Shown here in pieces: positions 6,839-15,070 of a stretch of 42,684 bases of DNA. The stretch comes from Methanothrix sp. (GTDB lineage Archaea; Halobacteriota; Methanosarcinia; Methanotrichales; Methanotrichaceae): assembly GCA_025361645.1 (NCBI GenBank), contig JANYKI010000035.1, forward strand, positions 1 to 42,684, given 5' to 3'. Each line of letters begins with the position of its first letter. Within the stretch, counting starts at the first letter, position 1. Below the pieces are notes generated by a model. That model saw nothing but the letters and a program-made list of their open reading frames with translations, searched no databases and had not been told where the DNA came from. The position numbers and the translations under genes were made by a program.

Positions 6839-7443
6839 TCGGCATCAGCCTTGGCCCGGGAGACCCAGAGCTTCTGACATTTAAAGCAGCAGCAGCCCTG
6901 AAGAGTTGCACAAAGGTCTTTGTGCCGGGAGAAATGGCGGCAGAGCTGGCCCGGCCCTACTGCCTGCCCCAGATTTTGCAGTTTCCCATGATTGAGGATA
7001 AAGAGGAGCTGGAGAAGATCTGGAAGGTGAATGCCGAGACTGTAGCGACTGCTGCCGCAGCAGCAGGCTGCGCCGGCTTTGCCTGCATTGGGGACGTCAA
7101 TACCTTCTCCACCTTCAGCCATCTGGAGAGAGTGATCAGGCAGAATCATCCCCAGATTGAGATAGAGACCATTCCCGGCGTGGGGGTGGTGCCCACCCTG
7201 GCCTCGCGCTTTGCCGCACCACTGGAAGGGTCCTTTGAGGTCTCGGACGGCTCGCCTGTGCAAATGGTGATAAGGATAAAGGCCACCCGGCCAAAGAAGC
7301 TGGCAGACGAGCTTCGTGCCAGGGGCTTTGATGAATTTGTGCTGGGAACCATGCTCTGCACTCCGGAGGAGAGAATCATCCGAGATGAGATGCCGGAGAG
7401 AAGCGACTACTTTTCCGTTCTCCTGGCCCGGAGGCGGAGATGA
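6832..7443 (+). CDS. cbiL: Cobalt-factor II C20-methyltransferase
   Basis: CbiL methylates C20 of cobalt-factor II to give cobalt-factor III. It belongs to the tetrapyrrole (uroporphyrinogen-III C-methyltransferase-like) family, shown by the N-terminal [16 protein letters not shown] motif, [15 protein letters not shown] in place of the GDP motif, and [15 protein letters not shown] (the PG[VI] block). Length 203 is a little short (210-240 is usual). It starts at ATG 6832 inside the end of cbiT and overlaps cbiF by 4 nt (ATGA), so the operon is translationally coupled. The call between CbiL and other paralogues rests on the DVNTFSTF segment and gene order. Confidence 0.88.
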   Translation: MLIGISLGPGDPELLTFKAAAALKSCTKVFVPGEMAAELARPYCLPQILQFPMIEDKEELEKIWKVNAETVATAAAAAGCAGFACIGDVNTFSTFSHLERVIRQNHPQIEIETIPGVGVVPTLASRFAAPLEGSFEVSDGSPVQMVIRIKATRPKKLADELRARGFDEFVLGTMLCTPEERIIRDEMPERSDYFSVLLARRRR

Positions 7444-8150
7444 AGCTGTACTTTGTGGGAGCGGGCCCAGGAGATGTGGACCTCATCACCGTCAAGGGCA
7501 AAAGATTGCTCGCGGAGGCGGACCTGGTGGTTTATGCCGGCTCTCTGGTCAATCCCGCTCTCCTGGAAGGCCTGAAAGCGGAGACTCTGGACAGCAACGG
7601 CGTCTCACTGGAAACGACCACTGCCAGGATTATCGCTGCCCTCGAGGAAGGCCAGAAGGTGGTGCGCCTGCACAGCGGCGACCCATCGCTTTACGGCGCT
7701 ATACTGGAGCAGATGAAGCCGCTGGAAGAGGCGGGTGTGGAGGTGGAGGTCGTGCCCGGCGTCTCCTCCCTCTTCGCCTCGGCTGCCACCCTGAAAACCC
7801 AGCTCACTCTGAAAGGGGTCTCAGAGTCCTTGATTGTCACCCGACCCGCCGGCACCACCCTGGAGAAGGACGAGCTGGCAGCTCTAAGCCGGCATAATAC
7901 TACTATGGCCATATTCCTTGGCATAGACAAGATCCGGGACATTGTCGATAACCTGGACCGCCCTGGCGACACACCTGTCGCCGTGGTCTATCATGCCTCC
8001 TGGCCGGATGAGATAGTGCTGCAGGGAACCCTGGCTGATATCGCCCAAAAGGTAGAGGCGGCAGGCATAAGCAAGAGCGCCCTCATCTTGGTGGGCGGCG
8101 TGGTGACAAGAACTGGATTTCGGAGGTCTCACCTATACAGAGATCGGTAG
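7440..8150 (+). CDS. cbiF: Cobalt-precorrin-4 C11-methyltransferase
   Basis: CbiF methylates C11 of cobalt-precorrin-4. It starts with [16 protein letters not shown] and VVYAGSLVN, has [15 protein letters not shown] (SAM-binding GDP motif), [15 protein letters not shown], the [17 protein letters not shown] block that is typical of CobM/CbiF, and a C-terminal ALILVGGV strand. Length 236 is near the family's 250. The ATG overlaps the stop of cbiL in an ATGA arrangement. The last 16 nt overlap the proposed cbiG start, and a strong GGAGGT site for cbiG lies inside this gene. Confidence 0.93.
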   Translation: MKLYFVGAGPGDVDLITVKGKRLLAEADLVVYAGSLVNPALLEGLKAETLDSNGVSLETTTARIIAALEEGQKVVRLHSGDPSLYGAILEQMKPLEEAGVEVEVVPGVSSLFASAATLKTQLTLKGVSESLIVTRPAGTTLEKDELAALSRHNTTMAIFLGIDKIRDIVDNLDRPGDTPVAVVYHASWPDEIVLQGTLADIAQKVEAAGISKSALILVGGVVTRTGFRRSHLYRDR

Positions 8151-9031
8151 CACAAAAATCAGTAGCCATTCTTGTCTTTCCCAGGGACAGGGAGAAAGCG
8201 GAGAAGATAGCCGAAGCTTTGCAGAAGCGCTATTCTCCTACTATTATCCTCTACGAGAAAGACAAAATCGAGATGATGCTGGAGAGATATGAGCTGGTGG
8301 TAGCAGTCATGGCGGTAGGAATCGTTGTGCGAATGCTTTGCCCTCGCCTTATGGATAAGTGGACGGACCGGCCCGTAGTAGCCGTAGATTCCTCTCTCTC
8401 CTGTGCCGTGCCGGTTGTGGGAGGACATCACGGAGCCAATGAGCTGGCCCGCTTCCTGGCATCTCGTCTCGGCCTTTTTGCCGCCGTCACCACCGCCACC
8501 GACGCCTCTGGCCGGCCCTGCCTGGAAGAGGTGGCAACGCGCCTATGCGCAACAGTCGTCAACAAAGAGTCCTCCAAAGCCGTCAACCTGTCCTTCCTCA
8601 AAGAAGACGTTCCCGTTTTAAGGCTGAAGGGGCCCAGGATAGTAATAGTGGATGAGGATGTGGCCGTCTTGAAAACGAGGGGCCTGGTTGTGGGCATCGG
8701 CGCTCGGAAGGGCGTCTCTGCTTCGGAGGTGCTGCAGGCCATTGATGAAGCACTAAAAGAGACAGGCAAAAGACGCGAGGAGATCGCCATCCTGGCCACC
8801 GCCTGGCTGAAGAGCGAGGAAGAGGGCATGCTGCAAGCAGCCGGCATTTTGGGGAAAGAAATGATTTGCCTCTCAAAGGAGGCTCTCAATTCTCAAGCAC
8901 CCAGCACTGCCTCCCGGGCCCGTGACCTGGGCCTTAACGGCGTGGCCGAGCCGTCCGTCCTGGCCCTGGCCACAAAGCTCATTTTTCCCAAGAAAGCCTA
9001 CGGGAGGGTAACAGTTGCCATCGGTGAATAA
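8135..9031 (+). CDS. cbiG: Cobalt-precorrin-5A hydrolase
   Basis: CbiG opens the delta-lactone of cobalt-precorrin-5A, releasing acetaldehyde in the ring contraction. Diagnostic segments are [51 protein letters not shown], and the C-terminal [17 protein letters not shown] domain. The first ATG/GTG/TTG codon in frame is TTG 8219, which would delete the conserved [21 protein letters not shown] strand-helix. A perfect GGAGGT (8122-8127) followed after 7 nt by ATA 8135 restores it. I therefore place the start at an AUA codon, giving about 298 residues. The 3' end overlaps cbiH by 17 nt. Confidence 0.85.
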   Translation: MQRSVAQKSVAILVFPRDREKAEKIAEALQKRYSPTIILYEKDKIEMMLERYELVVAVMAVGIVVRMLCPRLMDKWTDRPVVAVDSSLSCAVPVVGGHHGANELARFLASRLGLFAAVTTATDASGRPCLEEVATRLCATVVNKESSKAVNLSFLKEDVPVLRLKGPRIVIVDEDVAVLKTRGLVVGIGARKGVSASEVLQAIDEALKETGKRREEIAILATAWLKSEEEGMLQAAGILGKEMICLSKEALNSQAPSTASRARDLGLNGVAEPSVLALATKLIFPKKAYGRVTVAIGE

Positions 9032-10409
9032 ACTCTCCATCGTAGGCATCGGCCCAGGCTCGCGAGATCTTCGCACCACTGCCGCCACACAGGCCATACT
9101 CTCGGCGAACTTCGTGGTCGGCTACAAACCTTATCTGGAACTGATCAGCGATCTCTTGCCGGGAAAGCAGGTCTTCTCCAGCAGCATGGGAAAAGAGGTG
9201 GATAGAGTCGCGGCGGCAGTCGATCTCCTGGAGAAGGGGTCGGTAGCCCTGGTGAGCAGCGGGGACCCCAATGTCTACGGCATGGCCGGTCTCGGCCTGG
9301 AGCTGGCCGAACGGCCTTCCGCGGTCGAGATTGTGCCCGGAGTCACATCTTTTACCGCCGCTTCCTGCCACGCTGGTCTCGCCTTCCGGGAGTGCGTGGC
9401 CGTGATCAGCCTCAGCGATCTTCTCACACCCTGGACAGAGATTGAAGGCCGCCTACGCCTGGCTGCAAAGACACAGATGCCTGTCGCTCTCTACAATCCC
9501 AAAAGCAAGAGGCGAGACTGGCAGCTCCTACGAGCTTTAGATATTTGCGGGCCCAGAGATGTCCTGGTGGCAAAAGACGTCGGTCGCGATGCAGAAGAGA
9601 TCTTTTACACCAGCTCAGAAAAGCTGCTGGCGGAAGAAAGTCTGCGAGAGAGGATCAATATGACCTCTCTGGTCATAATCCTTGGCCGGGGCACTTTCCG
9701 AGGAAAGGCAGCCCCGCAGGCAGCCATAAACCTGGTGGGCATCGGCCCGGGCGATCCCGTAAATTTAACAGAGGAAGCTCTGAGCATCTTACAAGACTCG
9801 CAGAAGATCTACGGGGCAAATAGATACCTGCAATTGATTGGAAATCTCACTTCTGCCCAGAAGGTCACTCACAGCGGCCCCTGCCCGGAGAGAATGGCCG
9901 CCCGCCTAAAAGAAGCAGTCCAGGTTGTCGGGGCCGGCGGCAAGGCATCCATCATCACGGGCGGCGACCCCTGCATCTTCAGTTCCGGCTGGAGAATCCT
10001 GGATCAGGCCGCGCTGCCCGTGCACATCTCTCCCGGAGTGAGCGCTTTTTCCTCTGTGGCCGCAAGAGCTGGCGCGCCACTGGTTAACGACTTCGCCCTT
10101 CTCTCCTCAGCCCATGATCCGGCAAGCCTTTCGGCGCTGGCAGGTGCCGGCTTTGCCGTGGTGGCCTACAACGTAAAAGGGCAGGAAATTGCCCATCTGC
10201 TGGAAGAGGTCGATCCGATGAGGCCCGTTGTTTTGGCCCAGGATGTGGCCCGAGAGGGAGAGATTACTATGATTCTCACAGCCGAGGATCTGTTGGCCGC
10301 CCAGCCGGCCGGCTTTCGCAACACCATGCTTGTCGCCTCCGCCAATTCCCACATTGAAGAAGGAAGGATAATCACCAAACGAGGATATGAGAGCAAATAC
10401 AGCTACTAG
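9015..10409 (+). CDS. cbiH: Cobalt-factor III C17-methyltransferase, tandem CbiH-CbiH fusion
   Basis: CbiH methylates C17 and contracts the ring. At 464 residues this protein is twice the normal length. Residues 1-232 are a complete CbiH/CobJ: SIVGIGPGSRDLRT, VGYKPYLELI, SSGDPNVYGMAGL, VPGVTSFTAAS, VISLSDLLTPW, VALYNPKSK, and a C-terminal SLVIILGRGTF. Residues about 237-464 repeat the fold (NLVGIGPGDPVNLT, YGANRYLQLI, GGDPCIFSS, SPGVSAFSSVAARAGAPL, VVAYNVKGQ, RNTMLVA). This half diverges at active-site positions, with no YGM or LSDLLTPW. The start TTG 9015 has GGGAGGG 6 nt upstream. One half may be catalytic and the other structural, or the second may be a separate CbiH-like function. Confidence 0.87.
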   Translation: MPSVNKLSIVGIGPGSRDLRTTAATQAILSANFVVGYKPYLELISDLLPGKQVFSSSMGKEVDRVAAAVDLLEKGSVALVSSGDPNVYGMAGLGLELAERPSAVEIVPGVTSFTAASCHAGLAFRECVAVISLSDLLTPWTEIEGRLRLAAKTQMPVALYNPKSKRRDWQLLRALDICGPRDVLVAKDVGRDAEEIFYTSSEKLLAEESLRERINMTSLVIILGRGTFRGKAAPQAAINLVGIGPGDPVNLTEEALSILQDSQKIYGANRYLQLIGNLTSAQKVTHSGPCPERMAARLKEAVQVVGAGGKASIITGGDPCIFSSGWRILDQAALPVHISPGVSAFSSVAARAGAPLVNDFALLSSAHDPASLSALAGAGFAVVAYNVKGQEIAHLLEEVDPMRPVVLAQDVAREGEITMILTAEDLLAAQPAGFRNTMLVASANSHIEEGRIITKRGYESKYSY

Positions 10410-10430
10410 AGTCATTCGAGCTGATTTCCC

Positions 10431-11063
10431 ATGATGGAAGATTACACGGATATTGGGGCTACAACCCCCGAGGCCCTGGAAATAAGCAGAAAGAGCCGGC
10501 GGATCATTTCAAAGATGATTGGAGACGACACACTGGAAGATCGGATCAAGCAGAGATGCGTCATTGCCACCGGCGACCCCAGCGTGGCCGAGATTTTAAG
10601 ATTTCACGGCCGACCCGGCGAGGCAGGCCTGCAGGCCCTGAAGAAGGGAGCGCCCATTTTCGTGGACATAAAGATGGTGCAAGCGGGGGTTTTAAAGAAG
10701 GGGCATACTAGCCCCATTGAGGCCTTCATCGGCCAGGGGGATGCTCTGGCAACGGCACAGGGTATTACCCGCACCTCGGCCGGGGTCATGGCCTTGCAGG
10801 AGAAGCTCTCCGGCTCCATAATAGTAATAGGAAATGCGCCTTCCGCTCTGCTAACCTTGTGCGACCTCATCGAGTCGGGGAAGGTCTTGCCGCGACTGGT
10901 CATAGGCGCTGCCGTGGGCTTTGTCAATGCAGCGGAGAGCAAAGAGAGACTAAGAGAGATCGATGTACCGTCCATATCTACGGCAGGCACGCGCGGAGGC
11001 ACTCCCATCGCCGTCGCGGCCATAAACGAGATCATAAATGCCCATGATAGAACCAAACACTGA
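10431..11063 (+). CDS. cbiC: Cobalt-precorrin-8 methylmutase
   Basis: CbiC moves the methyl group from C11 to C12 to give cobyrinate. Family features are TPEALEISRKSRRII at the N-terminus, ATGDPSVAEIL, a PIFVDIKMVQAGV strand, TRTSAGVMAL, IIVIGNAPSALLTL, and a GAAVGFVNAAESKERL block with TRGGTPIAVAAINEI at the end. Length 210 is normal. In the segment RCVIATGD an Ile (I45) occupies the place where I expect the catalytic His of CobH/CbiC; this may be a lineage feature. It sits 21 nt after cbiH and its 3' end overlaps cbiD by 26 nt. Confidence 0.9.
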   Translation: MMEDYTDIGATTPEALEISRKSRRIISKMIGDDTLEDRIKQRCVIATGDPSVAEILRFHGRPGEAGLQALKKGAPIFVDIKMVQAGVLKKGHTSPIEAFIGQGDALATAQGITRTSAGVMALQEKLSGSIIVIGNAPSALLTLCDLIESGKVLPRLVIGAAVGFVNAAESKERLREIDVPSISTAGTRGGTPIAVAAINEIINAHDRTKH

Positions 11064-12081
11064 TACTGTCAAAGATCCTGTCATAGATCCCGTCACAGGC
11101 TTTGCCATTCCCACCACCTGGATCAGGCTCTGCCCCGATCCAGAGGCTCTGCAAAAAATCCAAAGCGGCAGATGGGTCATCCTCTCCAGCGGCCTTCTTT
11201 GCAGACGCGGCCTGACCACAGGAACGACCGCAGCAGCAGCCTGCAAGGGAGCCGTCCTCTCCCTGAAAGGATCGGTCCAAACCACAGAGGTCGCGACCCC
11301 GGCCGGCATCAACGTCTCCTTGCCGATCGTTGCCAAGAGGGGCTTTTGCATAGCTGTTAAAGATAGCGGAGATCATCAATTCGATGTCACAGCCGGACTG
11401 GAGATTGCGGCCCAGGCTAGATCGTCAGAGGAGACAACTCTTGTCGCAGGAAAAGGAGTAGGCAGGATTTTAGCCAGGGGGCTATGCGACGAGGTGGGAA
11501 GACCCGCCATCAGCCCGTCGGCCCGAAAACAGATCATGCTGGCCATCGGGCAGGCGCTGCAGGAGACGGGCCTGAAAGGGGCAGAGGTGGAACTATCAAT
11601 TCCACGGGGCGAAGAGATGGCCAATAAGACCCTCAACCCCCGCCTGGGCATAGTGGGAGGAATCTCCATCCTGGGCTCGACCGGATTTGTGGAACCCTGG
11701 AATGATCACTTCATCGGCGATCGGGCCCAGGAGCTGAAAGGAGCCAAGAAGGTGCTCGTCACCACAGGCAGAACGGGCCTAAAGTTTAGCCGCATTATCT
11801 TTCCCGAACACAAAGCAGTGCTTATGGGAAGCCAGCTTTGCCGGCTGGCATTTGAAAAAGACCAGGAGAGCATCCTCTGCGGGCTGCCCGCCCTCATTCT
11901 CAAATGGGCCTGGCCCCAGATCCTGGATGAAACCAGCTATGGCACAGTGGCCGAGATGGTAGAGATAGAGCCGCAGCATCGTAACATCGCCAAGGCTCTA
12001 AGAATGGCCAAAGAAAAGCTGCCTGAAACGCGCATCGTTCTGCTGCACAAAGATGGAAGCATACTCGCAGATGTACCATAA
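11038..12081 (+). CDS. cbiD: Cobalt-precorrin-5B C1-methyltransferase
   Basis: CbiD adds the C1 methyl group to cobalt-precorrin-5B. The hallmark LLCRRGLTTGTTAAAACKGA (about residues 53-72) and TLNPRLGIVGGISILGST plus GFVEPW (about 200-224) are both present, as is the PAGINVSLP strand. Length 347 is normal for CbiD. The N-terminal 50 residues before the first motif form a Pro-rich extension like that of other methanogen CbiD proteins. ATG 11038 lies inside cbiC; ATG 11044, two codons on, is an equally good start. The gene ends 43 nt before cbiE. Confidence 0.92.
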   Translation: MPMIEPNTDTVKDPVIDPVTGFAIPTTWIRLCPDPEALQKIQSGRWVILSSGLLCRRGLTTGTTAAAACKGAVLSLKGSVQTTEVATPAGINVSLPIVAKRGFCIAVKDSGDHQFDVTAGLEIAAQARSSEETTLVAGKGVGRILARGLCDEVGRPAISPSARKQIMLAIGQALQETGLKGAEVELSIPRGEEMANKTLNPRLGIVGGISILGSTGFVEPWNDHFIGDRAQELKGAKKVLVTTGRTGLKFSRIIFPEHKAVLMGSQLCRLAFEKDQESILCGLPALILKWAWPQILDETSYGTVAEMVEIEPQHRNIAKALRMAKEKLPETRIVLLHKDGSILADVP

Positions 12082-12124
12082 AGCAAAATTTGATATTTAG
12101 GTAAATTATAGAGCAGGCAATATT

Positions 12125-12697
12125 ATGATCATAGTAGGAGTAGGCGCTGGCCCACAAATGCTGACCGCACAGGCCGCACAGGCCGTAGAAAAGGCTAGGC
12201 TCATCTACGGATCAAAGAGAGCCATCGATCTGGTCATAGAGCACATAAATCCAGGCTGCACAGTCAGAGTCATTGAGGACTATAAGAAGCTACACAGTCT
12301 TGCAGAGGACACCGTGGTTTTAAGCACGGGCGATCCCATGCTCTCCGGCCTGGGATATCTCAAAGGTACGGTAATCCCCGGCATCTCCAGCCTGCAAGTA
12401 GCCTGTGCCCGCCTAAAAATCAGTCTGATCAAAGTGGTTCCCATTACGGTTCACGGCCGCAGCCTGGATTCTGAGGCCATAGCCTTTGAACTACGCCGGG
12501 GAAAATGCGTCTTTTTGCTTACGGATGACGGCACAAACCTGCCCGGGCTCTGCCAATATCTGGAATTGAAGGGCCTGCATAGAGATGTGGCCGCTCTCAC
12601 CGACCTAGGCTATCCGGAGGAGAAGATCTATCGGGCCAATACCGCCTGCCCGCCCCAGGCTCCCGGCCTGTCCTGCGTTTTCATAGGCGAATTCTAA
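12125..12697 (+). CDS. cbiE: Cobalt-precorrin-7 C5-methyltransferase
   Basis: CbiE methylates C5 of cobalt-precorrin-7. It starts IIVGVGAGPQMLTAQAAQAV, shows YGSKRAIDLV, VVLSTGDPMLSGLGYL, VIPGISSLQVACARL and a Gly-rich PGLCQYLEL region, all typical of the CbiE/CobL N-terminal domain. Length 190 is normal for a stand-alone CbiE. It ends the operon cbiT-L-F-G-H-C-D-E, so the two halves of CobL (CbiE and CbiT) are at opposite ends. CbiJ/CobK reductase, chelatase and amidation genes are not in the window. Confidence 0.9.
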   Translation: MIIVGVGAGPQMLTAQAAQAVEKARLIYGSKRAIDLVIEHINPGCTVRVIEDYKKLHSLAEDTVVLSTGDPMLSGLGYLKGTVIPGISSLQVACARLKISLIKVVPITVHGRSLDSEAIAFELRRGKCVFLLTDDGTNLPGLCQYLELKGLHRDVAALTDLGYPEEKIYRANTACPPQAPGLSCVFIGEF

Positions 12698-12730
12698 CAG
12701 ATCAGGCAGAATGCGGGGCCGGGCAAAGGT

Positions 12731-13510
12731 TCACGGAGCGCAAGTCTTGCAGGGAAGATAGCCCTGCCCCTTTGCATCCTCTATACTCTGGAAGTAGATG
12801 CGGTTCTCTGGCTTTATTTTGAGAGCATAGCGACAGTCCAGACGATGGTACTTTTTCGAGGTTATGCTGCCCATAAACTTGCCATTCTCACTCTCCTTGC
12901 CTGCCATCGCGACGGGAGACTTCTTTCTCGCCGCATCATTTGAGACCTCTTTTTGCACAATGTTCTCCTCTTTGGGCAAGACTTCCTCATTCTTTTCTCC
13001 GGAGACTTTTTCTTCCAGCTCCACCGGCCATGGTACTTGCTCAAACACCGGCATTTGTCCGGACGCAAGACTGATTTTCCTGCTTTCTTTCGCCAAAACG
13101 CCTTGGGGACCCTTTGCCTCTAAAATACAATCATATTCTCCAGCCGGAATTTTTACATTCTTGGTGATCTCAAAGCTGTAATCCCGGTTAGGCTCGATCT
13201 GCATCAGCAGGTATTTGGTGTTAAATTGCGCTCTCTCTCCCTGACAAAGGGTGGCATTGAGCATGAGATAAGCAAGCGAGCTATTGCCAGGGAGCATAAT
13301 ATTGCCTCGCACACCAAAAAGGTCGCTACTCAATTTGGCATCAAAATCCATCTGCATTGCCGGTTGATCCCGTGGCACAGAATGTGGCACAGAAGGCGTC
13401 ACCGAGAGCTCGGGAGCCTTCTCCAGGCAGCCCGTCATGCAGAACAATGCCAGGATAAGAGGAAATAAAATTAAAGGTATACCACACTTACTAAAAAAAT
13501 TTATTACCAA
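12731..13510 (-). CDS. Lipoprotein with C-terminal Ada-like metal-binding motif
   Basis: Starting at TTG 13510, the protein begins with a short basic stretch, a hydrophobic helix (IPLILFPLILALFCM) and a TGC lipobox-like Cys at residue 28. The middle is a beta-rich domain (LFGVRGNIMLPGNSSLAYLMLNA, then a Pro-Ala-Gly-Glu-Tyr-Asp strand) and a Glu/Lys-rich linker. The last 45 residues contain GSITSKKYHRLDCRYALKI and GYLPCKTC, the pattern of small Ada-type zinc modules at the ends of surface proteins. TTG 13510 is preferred over longer frames because GGGGTT lies upstream at good spacing and the signal peptide then starts correctly. The ribosome site overlaps an origin recognition box (13516-13538). 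A role in zinc binding or nuclease-like surface function is only suggested. Confidence 0.72.
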   Translation of the reverse strand: MVINFFSKCGIPLILFPLILALFCMTGCLEKAPELSVTPSVPHSVPRDQPAMQMDFDAKLSSDLFGVRGNIMLPGNSSLAYLMLNATLCQGERAQFNTKYLLMQIEPNRDYSFEITKNVKIPAGEYDCILEAKGPQGVLAKESRKISLASGQMPVFEQVPWPVELEEKVSGEKNEEVLPKEENIVQKEVSNDAARKKSPVAMAGKESENGKFMGSITSKKYHRLDCRYALKIKPENRIYFQSIEDAKGQGYLPCKTCAP

Positions 13511-13515
13511 TTGAT

Positions 13516-13538
13516 CAACCCCTTTATTTCCAGTGGAG
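13516..13538 (-). promoter_or_regulatory. Origin recognition box, inverted (ORB-1)
   Basis: Read on the minus strand, this carries TCCACTGGAAATAAAGGGGT, a near-perfect ORB with the dyad part (TCCACTGGA) and the G-string. It matches the two boxes before orc1 except in the variable middle. Its orientation is opposite to theirs, so the set flanks the region 13.54-14.96 kb. Confidence 0.75.
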
Positions 13539-13587
13539 ACCAGGAAATCCCGGCATTTGGGCCCGTATAAAACATAGGGATGAGAGA

Positions 13588-13998
13588 TCACCCCTGCAAG
13601 GATCGGAACACTCGCAGCAACCCTTCTAGGCAGTCCAGTTGCTTTTTCAACATATCCAGATCACGTTCTTCTTCCAGAGCGGCAGTGAGCTCTCGTAACC
13701 TGTGCAAGAGAGAAGCCCGCAGATTGCCTATTGCGACCATCATGTCGCCATCATCCTGCCCACTATCCTGCAAATGGGCACCATCAAATTTTGATTTTTC
13801 GTCAAGTTCTGCTCCGGATAAGCCAGAAGGCTGCGCTCTTGCCGGCGAATTGGGTTCATCGGCAAAAGAGCAGACCGGACAGACGACCTCACCCTTGCGA
13901 CGAAAAAGAGGTGCGCCACAGTCATGATGCGTAGCCAACATAGTGCAACCCTGCTCCAGAAGCCTGGTTATCTTGCTAAGAACTTCATCCTCATCCAT
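13588..13998 (-). CDS. UPF0148 (Sjogren/scleroderma autoantigen 1-like) zinc-ribbon protein
   Basis: The N-terminal half has [20 protein letters not shown] followed by VVCPVC, the degenerate zinc ribbon of the UPF0148/autoantigen p27 family. The first knuckle keeps only one Cys (with His-His before it) instead of CxxC, the second keeps CPVC. A long helical tail with a coiled-coil look ([21 protein letters not shown]) follows. ATG 13998 is chosen because AGGTGAT lies 4 nt upstream; GTG 14007 is possible. It is divergent from the UPF0147 gene and close to the replication origin. The molecular role of the family is unknown. Confidence 0.82.
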   Translation of the reverse strand: MDEDEVLSKITRLLEQGCTMLATHHDCGAPLFRRKGEVVCPVCSFADEPNSPARAQPSGLSGAELDEKSKFDGAHLQDSGQDDGDMMVAIGNLRASLLHRLRELTAALEEERDLDMLKKQLDCLEGLLRVFRSLQG

Positions 13999-14098
13999 GT
14001 CCATCACCTACGTGCCACATACGTTTAAATACAACGACCATATCATCACTTCTCAACTGATTAAGACGAATATCGTCATTAACCTTTTTCCCAGAAAC

Positions 14099-14374
14099 AT
14101 GGGTGGTGATTCTACGACAGCTGAAAATGTCCTTAAGCAATGCGTTGAGGTAATAGAACGTATTATGAGCGATGATGCCGTACCAAGAAACATCAGGCGC
14201 TCCGCAGAGAACGTCAAATCTATACTCATGAAAGAGAGCACAAGCGAAGCAATCAAGGCTGCATCTGCCATCTCCATACTTGACGAGATAAGCAATGATC
14301 CCAATATTCCTCTTCACACCAGAACTTTGATCTGGAATGTCGCCAGCCAGCTTGAGACCATACCCGTAGCTTGA
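14099..14374 (+). CDS. UPF0147 family protein
   Basis: This 91-residue all-helical protein has the UPF0147 signature: a helix with [23 protein letters not shown], then an alpha-helical second half with [23 protein letters not shown]. The family is a conserved archaeal helical protein of unknown role; the [13 protein letters not shown] motif is its hallmark. ATG 14099 is the natural start for the family, although a longer frame exists upstream. No ribosome site is visible, suggesting a leaderless message. The gene ends at the border of the origin region. Confidence 0.85.
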   Translation: MGGDSTTAENVLKQCVEVIERIMSDDAVPRNIRRSAENVKSILMKESTSEAIKAASAISILDEISNDPNIPLHTRTLIWNVASQLETIPVA

Positions 14375-14470
14375 AGCTTCCGTTTCCATATGCCGGCCAT
14401 ACGTAATCTTTTGGCCCTAAAGAAAAGCATTCACGGCAAGAAAAAGCAAGGATCGAGAGAGACCGTATGA

Positions 14471-14492
14471 TTTCCACTGGAGACTCAGTTCT
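14471..14492 (+). promoter_or_regulatory. Partial ORB-like site
   Basis: The dyad TTTCCACTGGAGAC is intact but the G-string expected about 8 bp downstream is missing (CAGTTCTC instead). It may be a mini-ORB or a decayed box. Confidence 0.45.
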
Positions 14493-14636
14493 CCTGTCCA
14501 CTAACTTGCAAGCTGACTGCCAACTGATCTATGCGAATCGATTTCATCTTGTAGATTCCAGTTAGATGGTCTCTCGAGAACCAGTTTAAGCAAGCTGACT
14601 GCTAACCGGTTTACGCGAACTAACCTTTAATTTTTT
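14471..14636 (+). repeat. Imperfect tandem repeat of about 83 bp in the origin region
   Basis: Two units can be aligned. Unit 1 starts with TTCCACTGG (14472) and contains GCAAGCTGACTGC at 14508; unit 2 starts with TTCCAGTTA (14556) and has the same GCAAGCTGACTGC at 14590. After that word both continue with a related string (AAC-G-T-TA-GCGAA). The offset of 82-84 bp is constant. The unit's head resembles an ORB dyad, intact in unit 1 and decayed in unit 2. Confidence 0.65.
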
Positions 14637-14957
14637 GCACGTAAGCACACATACTTGGTTTAAAAAAACCGAACCGATTAAATGATCCTAAAATTAATGT
14701 AGAATATATAAGGTCGGTAGTGATGGACAAACATAAACCTATCTCGCGATCTACGACTGTCAATTCTCTACAATAATCTGAAATTAATTAAAGAGCTTTA
14801 GGACTAAAAACTGATTTTACAAAAAATTTTAGCCGTACTATCTGTAATAATAATGTTAATCCACTACAATAAAGTTTATATACAAATAAAATAAACCATA
14901 CAACAGGCTTTTTTATTTCATTATCAATCATGAGAAAATAAGCAGTTTTTATTTCTA

Positions 14958-14979
14958 TTCCACTGGAAACCATGGGGTG
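14958..14979 (+). promoter_or_regulatory. Origin recognition box (ORB-2)
   Basis: TTCCACTGGAAAC followed by CATGGGGTG gives dyad plus G-string, plus-strand orientation, pointing at orc1. It is spaced 33 bp (about three helical turns) from the next box. Confidence 0.78.
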
Positions 14980-14990
14980 AGGGGTCATAG

Positions 14991-15012
14991 TTCCACTGGA
15001 AATGAAGGGGTG
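14991..15012 (+). promoter_or_regulatory. Origin recognition box (ORB-3)
   Basis: TTCCACTGGAAATGAAGGGG followed by TG is the best box in the window and lies 59 bp before the orc1 start, where initiator binding could also control orc1 transcription. Confidence 0.8.
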
Positions 15013-15070
15013 TTTACCATAACTCTTAATATCCCCCAAGACCTAGAAAAATTGTTCGAGGGGAATTAAC

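Larger units (their letters stand above)
14375..15070. other. oriC: Putative chromosomal replication origin (oriC)
   Basis: This 0.7-kb gene-free stretch lies directly upstream of orc1/cdc6. It contains two strong ORB-like boxes (14958, 14991), a partial one (14471), and a degenerate tandem repeat of about 83 bp. Between them lies a long AT-rich tract (about 14640-14950) that would serve as the unwinding element. A further inverted ORB lies at 13516. In archaea this layout (ORBs, AT-rich duplex-unwinding element and initiator gene side by side) marks an active or former origin. Confidence 0.78.
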
